Shown: positions 20,956 to 31,296 of the stretch, piece after piece
How the letters are laid out: each line of letters begins with the position of its first letter
Numbering within the stretch: the stretch's first letter is position 1
NCBI GenBank assembly: GCA_027886185.1
Contig: WOAB01000011.1
Location: 11,488,001 to 11,552,000 of the forward strand
From: Rheum nobile
Taxonomy: Eukaryota > Streptophyta > Magnoliopsida > Caryophyllales > Polygonaceae
Direction: 5' to 3'
Length of the DNA: 64,000 bases
Made by a program: the position numbers and the translations under genes
Notes under the pieces: generated by a model
Databases searched by the model: none
What the model was told of the DNA's origin: nothing
The model's input: only the letters and a program-made list of their open reading frames with translations

Positions 20956-23756
20956 ATGGCTGATGAATACTCCACCATTGGAGACAAGGGAGAGGTTGGA
21001 TTCATCGATGTTCCCTCAGTCACAACTTCCACTCCTACTGAGGAGGGTCCTGTCATGGTGTCTGTGCCGTTTCCATTTGCTGGAGGAAAGCCTCAATCGG
21101 TTCCTGTGAATGAGGTTTCCGCGGCGTCATTCACAATAGAAAACACCACTGATGAATATATTTTACTTTGGGGTGTGAAGATTTATGCTTCAATTCCTGA
21201 AGATTCATTTGTGTTGTCACTGATGAAACCTCCATCTCGCCAGCCATATGACATACCCGAGGAAGATTTTGTCCGTTCTTTTCATATGGAGGAACGAAAT
21301 TTGATGCCACATGGTAGCCTGACTATATGGATGTCTTGTGTGCCCAAGGAGATTGGCGTTTTCACATCTATAGTGCATATCCAAACTGATGTTGTGACTA
21401 TTGAACGACTTGTCTTCCTCTTGGCTGAAGATGAGGTATCCAAAGCTTTGGCACCTCAGAGACCATATAACATACCACCACATATCAGGAAAGCGATAGA
21501 GTTTGAGGAAATCCATGAAGTAGTCTTACAAGGCTTAACAAAGGAAAATTATGCGTCGTATTTCAATGAGTTGTTAGGGATGGAGAAACTTCTGATTATG
21601 GTAAGTGTTATATTTTCTCTATATTGGGGTTGGGGGACTGGAGGGATAGCTAGATGGCATCGTTCTCTCGTAATACCAAGTTGTTGAATGATTTTTTTAT
21701 ATTTGTTTACAGGAGTACGTGAAAGCTTATAATATGAAGTCTATTACTTTGAGACAAAAGTATAATCGGCTTGTAGCACTTAAAGTGCCAGGACTAGGTG
21801 AAAGAAGGCCCTCAGTTGTCCGTGGAGATGTGGTGAATGTTTATGGAGAAGGCCCTCTCCATCAGGTATGTGGATAATGTTAGGTAGCTTATTATTTTTG
21901 TCAAAGTGTTATATATTATTGTCGGAATGAATTATGAAATTGCACGACTTATTGTTGCCAATGTTGTGTTCTCATGTTGAACTTGCCAATGTTCTTTGAA
22001 CAGGGCTCGATCCACCGTGTTGAGGCTGATGAATTATTATTGCAATTTGATGATGAATTTTACAAAAGGCACATAGATAGCAATATGTATGAAATCTGTT
22101 TTGTGTTCAACGGGGCAAATTTCAGTAAGCTCCATCAAGCCATTCTATCTGCAGAGGCATTACACGAAAACTTCCTCTTTCCCCATGAGTATCATGCAAA
22201 GCAGAGGATTACAGCAAACAATTTTGTGCCTATCTCACTTCTTCTTGATGAGGAGCAAAAAAATGTTGTTCGCTTAATTTTAGGTTGCAGAGGAGGAGCT
22301 CCTTGTGTGATTTATGGACCCCTGAAACCAGGAAAGACAAAAACACTAGTGGAGGTGATCCTACAACTCTATACAACTAGACGTAATTCTCATATACTGG
22401 TATGTGCTTCTTCAAATTGTGCGGCAGATCACATATTAGAGAAAATCCTTTGTGAGGGGATGAAACTTAGGGAGGAAGATATTTATAGGTTGAATGCCAC
22501 ACGTCGTCCCTTACAAAAAATGAACGCTGCATTGTTGAGGTTCTGCACCTATAGTGCAGGTTTCTTCACTTGCCCTTCTCGAGATGCACTCCGCAAGTAC
22601 AAGATAATAATAACGACATACACGAGTGCATCTATGCTCTATCATGCTGAAGGGGTTAACCGTGGCCACTTCTCCCACATCATCTTAGATGATGCAAGCC
22701 AAGTTTCAGAGCTAGAGACAATGATCCCCATATCAACCCTCTTAGAAAAGAACACAGTTATTATTCTTTGTGGTGATCCCAAACAACTTGGGCCTGATAT
22801 TCATTCAAAGCAAGCTGAGGCTTATGGTTTGGGAAGATCTTTTCTGGAGAGGTTGTTGGAGTTTGAAGTTTACAGATCAGGGGATCGCAATTATGTCACA
22901 ATGTTGTTGAACAATTACCGGAGCCACCCTACAATTCTTTGTGTTCCTTCAAGACTATTTTATAGTGGAGCATTGATTCCATATCGAGAAGACAGTAACA
23001 CATCTTCCTTACCTTGGACTGATATGCTTCCCAATGGGAAGTTCCCTTTCATGTTCTGTGGCATCCAAGGCTTTGATGAGAGGGAAAAGGGCAGCCCATC
23101 ATGGTTTAATAGGATTGAAGCTATCAAGGTGGTTGAGCTCGTACAGAAGCTGATAAGAAGGAATGTGTTTAAGCAAGACATCGGGATTATTACCCCTTTC
23201 CCACAACAAGTACTAAAGATAAGGAAGGCTCTCAAGTCTCTACATATGAGGGATATTGAGATTGGCGGGGTTGAGCAGTTTCTGGGTAAAGAAAAGGAAG
23301 TAATCATCCTGTCAATTGTCAGATCGACCGCTAAGCACGACGAATATGACAGGACTTTCAGCATGGGATATCTGAGCAACCCGAAGAGGTTCAATTTTGC
23401 CTTGACTCGTGCCCGATCATTGCTTATTATTGTTGGAAACCCTTATATTATTAAAAAGGTAATTCCCGGTAAAAAAAACTTACATTATTGGTCATTGTTG
23501 TTGGTCATTGACAAGATTAAAAGGGTTGATTAACTAACCGTGTTGTTGGTCATTGTTATTGCGTATTATTGTTGGAAACCCTTACACTATTGTTGGAAAC
23601 CCTTATATTGTTGGTCATTGACAAGATTAAAAAGGTTGATTAACTAACCGTGTTGTTGGTCATTGACAGGATTTGCACTGGCAAGAAATGTTAAAGGATT
23701 GTGTTTTAAAAAGCGCCTATGAAGGTTGTGCATTCCGCGGGGACTTTGAAGGTTGA
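20956..23756 (+). pseudogene. SDE3-like (MOV10 family) RNA helicase gene with frameshift
   Basis: The closest family I recognise is plant SDE3, a superfamily 1 RNA helicase that acts with RNA-dependent RNA polymerase 6 in transgene and virus silencing. Four exons: 20956-21600, 21713-21866, 22004-23458 and 23670-23756, all with GT-AG borders. The start MADEYSTIGDKGEVGFID matches where the family begins. Helicase motifs in exon 3: Walker A GPLKPGKTKT, motif II LDDAS (usually DEAG/DEAA), GDPKQLGP, NNYRSHP, and VI ALTRARSLLI. Exon 2 has one extra T in GTGAATGTTTTATGG (near 21838-21843). Read through, translation stops at TGA soon after the exon 3 junction; removing one base restores the family reading. 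The protein ends shortly after helicase motif VI and lacks the GW-rich tail of SDE3. A sequencing error in exon 2 is the main alternative. Confidence 0.7.
23459..23669 (+). repeat. duplicated exon-intron junction inside helicase intron 3
   Basis: The intron repeats the end of the preceding exon: TATTGTTGGAAACCCTTA occurs in the exon and twice more in the intron. The block TTGGTCATTGACAAGATTAAAA plus GGTTGATTAACTAACCG also occurs twice. The real acceptor is the final CATTGACAG. Confidence 0.75.
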
Positions 23757-24087
23757 CATCAGACATTTGTGATTCTAGTAATGTAATGATAGCATCCAGT
23801 TGACAACTATCTTTTTTTTTATAGAAATGTAATGGTAGCCCACGTTCCAACATTCTAGGAATGTAATGATAGCATCCAGTTGGCAACTATTCTAGTAAGG
23901 TAATTGTATGTGTGTGTAGTGCTGGCATTGTGCTTGAATTTGCAAAACTTACATGAAGATCGACATTAATATTTTGCAATCTGACACGTAGAGTCAACCA
24001 TGCTTACGAATACTATTCGAAATAAAATTCATCCTCTTACATAAAAAACCAAAGTCATGAGGTACATACTTCATAGTCAATTTATCC
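23757..24087. other. helicase 3' flank with short direct repeat
   Basis: A ~35-bp block, ATTCTAGnAATGTAATGATAG followed by CATCCAGTTG, occurs at about 23771 and 23852. No gene is seen between the helicase stop and the minus-strand ORF end at 24088. Confidence 0.5.
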
Positions 24088-24700
24088 TCAACCATGCCTA
24101 CATGCTCGATTACAAATGCTGAAAGCACTAATCCCTAGAATCACACCAGCACCAAACGCAGAAATAAGAAGTATTACATGGTTCCTGAAGTTTTTCTGGG
24201 AGTGTAGTGTCTTGTTTTCAGCTTCAAGTTCTGCCACCCTTGCATTTAGTCGCCAAATTGCATGATCGAATTGCATCTCACTTGTATTGAGTTCCATAAT
24301 TCTTTGTCCAAGTTCATGTATCTCAGTACGTAGGCATGTGATTATTTCACCCAACATGTTGGAACGTGGGCTATTCGTTAGCAACATGTCTAACTTTTCT
24401 TGCACCTTCTCCTCTATTTGAGAAGGTGTAGGAGATGTAGGTGATGTTCATATTTTCGGGGGTCCCCGCTTTGATAACTTGAGGTGTCGCTAGATGACAT
24501 TGTGCTTGAGTACTGCAGAAACAAAGAAAGAATTCCAGCCAAAAACACAGTGATACATGCTTGCTTATTGATCCAGTATGAAAACCACACAATAAACAAA
24601 GAGGTTTACCTTCAAGTTCGACGCAGCAGTGAAGGATCTTTGCTTCGCGAAACGAACAGAGAGGGTTTAGGGATTGTTGAAAATGAGAAGGAACATGGTC
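24088..24700 (-). CDS. small coiled-coil protein with C-terminal membrane segment
   Basis: The minus-strand frame 24405-24088 encodes about 105 residues. It has a heptad-like helix (LRTEIHELGQRIMELNTSEM, then LNARVAELEAENKTL) followed by one hydrophobic stretch (VILLISAFGAGVILGISAF) and a short basic tail, a layout typical of tail-anchored proteins. Plant GRF-zinc-finger proteins often have such a tail, but no GRF finger is present. A better start may be ATG at 24500 (MSSSDTSSYQSGDPRK), just after a plausible intron (24607-24517, GTAAAC..CTGCAG). That frame, however, needs a one-base shift near 24450 to join the coiled coil. Possibly a decayed gene or part of the neighbouring Mutator-like element; function unknown. 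Confidence 0.45.
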
Positions 24701-24709
24701 GGTCATAAC

Positions 24710-25320
24710 TATTTACCTGATATGACTTCATTTATGTAGTACACATCTTTTAACCTCTGTTTTCCCTCTAAAACTTAACAAATTTCCCTCCAATTTCTAC
24801 CCCTGACACGTGTTAGGTTGTCATCCAAGCAGAACCCAAAGCCACCGTAACAAGTTTTCCTCCAAATCCACCGTAACACCACAAGACCTTAAATCCACAA
24901 ATCTTCAAAAAAGATTGTGCAGCGTCTTCAATGTCTTTGGAATAGAAGAAATTTAATAATGGGTGAGTTTTGACTTTCACGTTCATATTCAGATGCATTA
25001 CAAGACATTCTTTTGTGGTTCACTAAATGAGAGAACAACCTTTCAGCTTCTTGTTGAGCATTACACCAACTTTAACTCCCGTTTATCCTTGATTCTAGAA
25101 TATTTGTTTTCCCTACAAATTTTTACAGTCACCCACTAGAATTATCAAAATCGACAGCCTGAAAACCCTTTAATGTCGGTGTTAGGGTATTGTCCCGTTT
25201 GGCTAGAAAACCCTTTATTATGGCTTGAAAACCCTTTAATGTCGGTGTTAGTGTATTGGTCATACTGTCAATGTTTGCCATAAAGTATTTAACTTGTGTT
25301 TGCTTTGTGTTCGTATAACA
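24710..25320. other. intergenic / 5' region of MULE gene
   Basis: Contains a repeated GAAAACCCTTTAATGTCGGTGTTAG-type block (about 25160 and 25227) and no recognised coding sequence. An acceptor-like TTCGTATAACAG ends at 25320, just before the first MULE coding block. Confidence 0.4.
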
Positions 25321-28194
25321 GGTTCAAGATCATACTACTTGACTCTGAAAATAGGTGGTGAATGGATATCTAAGGGAAACAAGTGGGTTTTTGATGGGAT
25401 CACAACGACAACCAGACTTCTTTTGTATGCAGATATGAATTACTCAAATCTGAGAAAAAAGTTGGCTGAGAAGATTAAATGCAATGACGAGATAGATGAA
25501 ATATAGATAAAATATCTGTCACCGTGGAAACCAATGCCACAACCAATCGATGTGAAAGATGACGAGGACCTTGATGCTTTCAAATTTTTGAACTTGCAAT
25601 CACACGATGTTATTTGGCCTATCGAGTTATATGCGAGTATGAAAAAGAAAGGAAACAAAGAGGCAGAGGCCGAGGTTGTTATGGCTGGTCATCCAAGTAG
25701 AAGTGATGACGAGGACATCACAGTGTGTCTGACTCCGCCACCGTTAACACAAACTCAAGAGGCAGAGGCCGAGGTTGTGGTAGGTTGTCATCCAAGCAGA
25801 AATGGTACCAAATCCGACAAGAGCAATATGGTAAGCGACAATTTTCCCACTGAAGCTGTATTGAATATAGTTGATTGTGACATGTATGAACTGAAACCAA
25901 AAATTTGTCGTGTAAACAATGGGGAAGTACAAATAGTTGACTTGGTGAGCCAATCTGAGGCAGACTCGGAAACTGATGGGAGAGAAACAAGGTCTTCCAC
26001 ATGAACGAAAAGAATACATGAATGTATTGACATTGAGAGTGATTATGGGGAAGACGTTGGGCGAGATTTTGATTGGGATGACTTTGAGGATGACTTTGAG
26101 GAAGATGTTGAAGAAGGGATATTGTTGGATGACACTAATGAAGTTGATAACTTATTCATAGACATTGATGAGGAAGTTCTACAAGAGATTGAAGCTGAGT
26201 ACTATCGTAGCAAACAGTTTAATAAAAGACAATTGGATGATTTGGAAGAGCCAATGGAGGATAATAGGGTGAGCGGCAATAATTTGAAAATAAAAGTTGG
26301 AGAGCATTTCAATTGCAAAAAGGATCTTAAGGATCGTTTATCCTTGATGGCATTACAGAGGCGCTTTCAGATGCAAGTCCAGAAGTCTGATAAGAAGTTA
26401 TATGTGGTAAGGTGCATTGATCCTAGTTGCACATTTTATTGTCGTGGGAGCGCTCTTGGCAACACATGATTGTTTGAAGTAAGGAAATATTGTGGACAAC
26501 ATACATGTGGCATGAAGCTAAAGCATAACCATCACAGACATGCAAGTTCAAGCGTAATTGCTGACCATATTATGTCAAGGTAAGTAAACAATCCTGTCAG
26601 TACGATCATATATATTTATGAGCATGTATATGAACTAACCTTAGCACGTTACATATACAATCCTGTTACATCTTTAACACAATCGGTACATGTCCTGGAC
26701 CTCGTGCTGTCGAAATTCAAGACATCATGAAGAAGCTGGGAGTGGCAGTTAGTTACGATAAGGCAAACAGAGCACGTTTAACCGTCATTGACAGGATAAG
26801 AGGCACAACTGAAGAAAGCTACAATAGGATTCATGGATACATGTACATGCTCGAAAGGATGAATACAGGGATAGTCACACATGTTGAAGTAGATTCTAAT
26901 CGTCGATTCAAGTATTGTTTCATCAGCTTGGGTGCTTGGCGCAATGGAATGCAATTTTTAAGAAAGGTATATTTAAGTTTTGTCATGTTCCACGATGCTA
27001 TTGTCAAATTGATACAGTACATTGTAGCATATGTCACTTTGTAAAGCTGAGTGAAAACTATTGCAGGTCATAACTGTGGATGGTACCCATCTAGGATCAA
27101 AGTACAGAGGCACACTTCTAGTTGCAGTGGCACAAGACGGAAACAAACAAAAATATCCAGTGGCTTTTGCTGTTGTTGACAGCGAGAATGACAGTTCATG
27201 GTCATATTTCTTCTGACACCTATGCTCCGTTGTTGCCGACGATCATGACCTCGTATTTGTGTCTGACCGTCATGGAAGCATTTACAAAGGTTTAAGAGAG
27301 CGCTATATCTTCGCAAAGCATGGTTGTTGCACACTTCACCTATTTCAAAACGTGAAGATGAGGTTTAAAAGAAATGACTTGTGGATTCTGTAAAAAAAAA
27401 AACAAAAGGCAAATCAAGCGTACACCAAACAAGACTTTAATCGTGAATTTGCAAGACTTTGCAACCAGTCTCCGGAAGGCGGTACCTACCTCAGGGGTGT
27501 TGGATTTGAAGCGTGGACAAGGTCGCATATGCCCGCAAACAGATTCAACATTATGACGTCCAACAATGAGGAATCCGTTAATAGTCGCTTAGTGGGGCCG
27601 CGTCGAATGCCGTTGATTGGGTTGCTTGATGGTATACTGAATGTCATGAGTAAGTGGTTTTATGACAGGAGATTGAAGGGAGAGCGACATTCTCATGTTC
27701 TGACCCCGACAGTAAGTCGTGAGCTAGAAGGTAATTATTTGAAATCGTTGACAATGGTTGTGAGTAGGCTAAATCAATATGAGTTTCAAGTGCATACCAA
27801 TGGAACTACATTCTTGGTAAATCTTCATGCTCAAACCTGCTACTGCAACGTCTTCCAAGTTGACCAAATTCCTTGTGCGCTTGCAATAGCGGCTGCGAAG
27901 GATTGTGGTGTGAATCCTGTCACTCTTGTTCATCCCCTGTTTACTGTTGAAATGTGGAAGGAAGTGTACAAGGAAACTATATATCTGATTCCTGCATTTG
28001 AGCATTGGAAAGTTCCTGACACGGTCTTGAATAGAGCATGTTTGCCCCCGAATGTTAGGAGGAAATCAGGAAGACCAAGGATGATAAGAATCCCGTCACG
28101 GGGAGAATACAGGGGCCCGAGGAGAAGGTGTGGAAGTTGTGGCACTGTCGACCATAACTCACGAAACTGTCCTAACCCCTCAGTCGGCCCATGA
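25321..28194 (+). pseudogene. Mutator-like (MULE) transposase, five in-frame stops
   Basis: A long MuDR-type transposase. N-terminal block from 25321; acidic linker (DWDDFEDDFEEDVEE); DNA-binding region (LYVVRCIDPSCTFYC, then RKYCGQHTC) to a donor at 26580; catalytic domain in exons ending 26966 and starting 27067. Catalytic aspartates are visible in VITVDGTHLGSKYRGTLLVA and VSDRHGSI. The SWIM finger reads CYCNVFQVDQIPC but has LA where CxH is expected, and a CCHC knuckle (CGSCGTVDHNSRNC) is near the end at 28194. One frame is kept throughout but stops occur at 25504 (TAG), 26002 (TGA), 26467 (TGA), 27214 (TGA) and 27391 (TAA). Two TGAs replace probable Trp and one a probable Arg. Terminal inverted repeats were not found. 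Confidence 0.85.
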
Positions 28195-28786
28195 TGCCGT
28201 TAATTGTGCTACCTCTTCAATTATCTATTTTGTTAATATGTGTTTCCTTGTGTTAACTCTTGAATTATGTATTTTGTTAATATGTGTATTAAGAGATCCA
28301 AACTCTTGAAGGATCTCTTACCACTCATATTACTTTTCGCATAAATGATATGTATTTTGTTAATATGCGGTTAGTTAATGTAACACTATCCTGTCATGAC
28401 TTCATTTATGTCCTGACATTGTCAATATTGACTATTTTTGGTTAAATTCATATGACAGAAGTTTCACTCCATTCCGTACCTACCCCTTGACCCCACTTGT
28501 TATTCTTCCATATTTATCATGACATATTCAATATGCTTTCAAATAACCAACGGACCGACATGAATGACATCTGAATAACACACAGGAAAAACATAAACTG
28601 TCCTAGACCATACATAACATGCTTCTTAAAATAACTACATTTACCTGACATTACATAGTCACTACATGACATTATGTCTTCACGACACTCACATGTCTTC
28701 ACGACATTACATAGTCACTAATACGATGTTCAACACAACTACTTTAAACCAACAAACGCATCACCATAGAGTTACATTCTTCAATT
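28195..28786. other. intergenic between MULE and B3 gene end
   Basis: AT-rich. ATnTATTTTGTTAATATGTG occurs three times (about 28223, 28268, 28350), and CACGACA..CATGTCTTCACGACATTACATAGTCACTA-type repeats lie at 28650-28720. No ORF recognised. Confidence 0.5.
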
Positions 28787-28830
28787 TCAAAATAAATCTC
28801 TGAATATGGTAACGTTGTATATAACATTGA
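28787..28830 (-). pseudogene. B3-domain gene, last codons (3' piece beyond insertion)
   Basis: Read on the minus strand, the 44 bases next to the retrotransposon encode NVIYNVTIFRD followed by LF and TGA (28789-28787). This completes the B3 fold begun at 38801-38600: FEIVRHR joins VIYNVTIFRD in one frame when the retrotransposon and one copy of its target duplication are removed. See the B3 entry at 38600. Confidence 0.75.
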
Positions 28831-31278
28831 TGTAACACCCCCAAACTTATTGTCGGAAATGCCACACGCCAGTGACCTCAGACATTGTTGTCCGATGTCA
28901 CCTAAGGCTTTAATCGGAATAATTAATCTTAAATAAACATAATAATTAACGAAAGGTTAAACAACGGAAGACATTTGTATATGAAACTCAATACTTTTAT
29001 ATTAAAAGATCTCTCATCAAACGAGGAGATGATTTTACAACAGAGTGAAATTACAGCGAAAGACTTTAAATTACACAGCAGAAGACTTCAAGAATAAACC
29101 TAATACATGACTAGGTTATAAAAATACATTTAAAGTAGTACTTAACGATCCTTGAAATACCGGCACTTAAATCTGCAACTGCAAGTCTCTTCTTCAACGG
29201 TTACTTCGAGTCTTCGGGAACCAACCACTAATGTGCCGTATAGGAAGGATGACACCAGCCAACCATGCAAGGAATAAAACCCGGTTGGTTAGTCTAATGA
29301 AAGACTATGCAAGGGTAGAAAACAAAATGGTTCTAGTGATCGTAACCGTTTACTATCATTGTCCCTCGAATAACAACCGAATGAACGATATATAACCCGG
29401 AACTTTCACGGAATGATTTAAGAAATAGTCGTATTAGGTTAGACCCATCGCTTCTCGAATGAAAGTCGATGACGATAGTAAACCTCAATACTTCTACGGA
29501 AAGATACACAACAGAATGATCAAGAGAAGACTCCTAAAGATCGAGTCTAATGGAAACGTATGAAGAGAAGACTCCAAGAGATTGAGTCTTATCGGAAAGT
29601 ATGACAAGTGTTCGGGAACATAATAATTTCACACAAGCGTTTAAAAAGACTCAACCATTTGGGTCCACGACCAACCTCACCGCGTAATGCGAATGCAGAT
29701 TTGGAAGGAGGACTTACTCTGATCGAAGTCCATACGAGTTTCCATGTTGTACTTCTCGCCCAAGGTTCATTAATTATGTGCATAGCAGCACTTATCTTAT
29801 TTAATTCCAAAACGTATATTTACGTTATAAGCTTTTAAATATCATCTCATCGCGAGAGATATTGAAGGGAATAAATCCCGAGAATCGGCACCAGCTATGT
29901 GCACAAACCCTGAGTAAGGGTATGGTCATGACCAAAGAGAGTACTAGGGCAATAATCCTCCTAGCACCAGTTATAAAGAAACAACTAGACCTCGCAAGGT
30001 ACATAGCGTTCCTACGAATACTCGTTCTAACTAAACAGTTAAAACCACATCATAGTCCACATCAATGTCATCGAGGCAATAACAGATATAATAACATTGT
30101 TTCTAGCAATATATACAACCTATTATAATATCTGTATTTTTAATCATATCATTTATCAAATCTGTTCCCAAACGAAAACAATAATTCATTCCAATTTAAT
30201 TAACAATTAAACAATTGATAATTACTGGAAATATGGAATGATAAGCAAGAGCGAACCGCCACTTGCCTTAGACTAGACGAATGATAGAGCACCGACGGGT
30301 TTCTGGGTCCGGAACGGGAACGGAACTCGGATTACAGATTCCTACGGAATGACCCATAACGAGACCCTAAGTTAGATTCGACAATCAACTATACGAATCT
30401 AAAGAATAACGAACGAAATCGAAAGAATGGAAGTCCCGACCGAGATCGGATCGCCCAAGGCCACGATCGCGACTACTAAAGCAATCCGCGGTCGCGGCGG
30501 GCACTACCGCGGTCACGGTCATCGAGGACGAATGTTCGCGAGCACTGGTGACAGCGGCCGCGGACGCGGCCGACATTGTCACTGCCGCGATCGCGGCTAA
30601 GAACTCCGGCGACCCAAAATGATAAAAACTCACCGGCGGGGACTCCTTGGGGCTCGAGTCGCGGCGGCTTCCACTCCGAGGCACCACCACCAACAGGAGC
30701 AACAACTTCGAAAACTCCGGCGAAAGCTTGAACTCCGGCGACAAGCTCGATCTCCGGCGACAAGCACCTAGGGAGAGAGAGGTCGGGATGGAGTGAAGAT
30801 GGAGGCTCTCCTCCCCTCCTTTTATAGGGAAAGAAGGCTCCCTCAACCGACCACCCGGCCAATGCATGGACGCCACGCGGAAGAAGGAAGAAGAAAGCTG
30901 ACGGGCGACGCTGGGCGTTTTCCGCGATCGCGGTGGGTATTGTCGCGATCGCGGAAAATTCCTTTTCCAGCTCTCCTGGGCATGATTATTCCGCGATCGC
31001 GGTGGCTCTGCCGCGATCACGGTTTTGCCCATTTTTCTTCCTTTTGCCCGGGAATGAGCTTGGCATGGGATTAAACCCCGTAATAAATATATTTGTACCC
31101 AAACAAATATTCTAAGCCCCGAAAAATACGTCGAATGTACTTTAAATCACTCAGGGAATTTTACAGAGATCCAACTTGCTACAGAAATTCTGAACTTTGC
31201 CAAATGCGTCTCGAAATAATTGACGAGGGTTTGAGAAATTACCCAATTACCCTTGCTAACAAAATGAGGGGTATTACA
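28831..31278 (-). repeat. 3' LTR of the gag-only element
   Basis: 2448 bp, highly similar to 36100-38599. It contains several GCGATCGC palindromes (30930-31020) and frames that are open but not conserved in type. It lacks about 50 bp present in the other LTR (near 37860-38010). Confidence 0.9.
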
Positions 31279-31281
31279 TCA

Positions 31282-31296
31282 CTTCCCCCTAAAAAG
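31282..31296 (-). other. polypurine tract of the gag-only element
   Basis: On the minus strand the bases just before the LTR read TTTTTAGGGGGAAGTGATG, a purine-rich stretch in the expected place for plus-strand priming. Confidence 0.6.

Noticed and set aside
30385..31032. 215-codon ORF inside the LTR, partly repeated at 37950-38354
   Set aside because: It lies in the LTR, is repetitive (PRSR motifs from GCGATCGC DNA) and is disrupted differently in the two LTRs.
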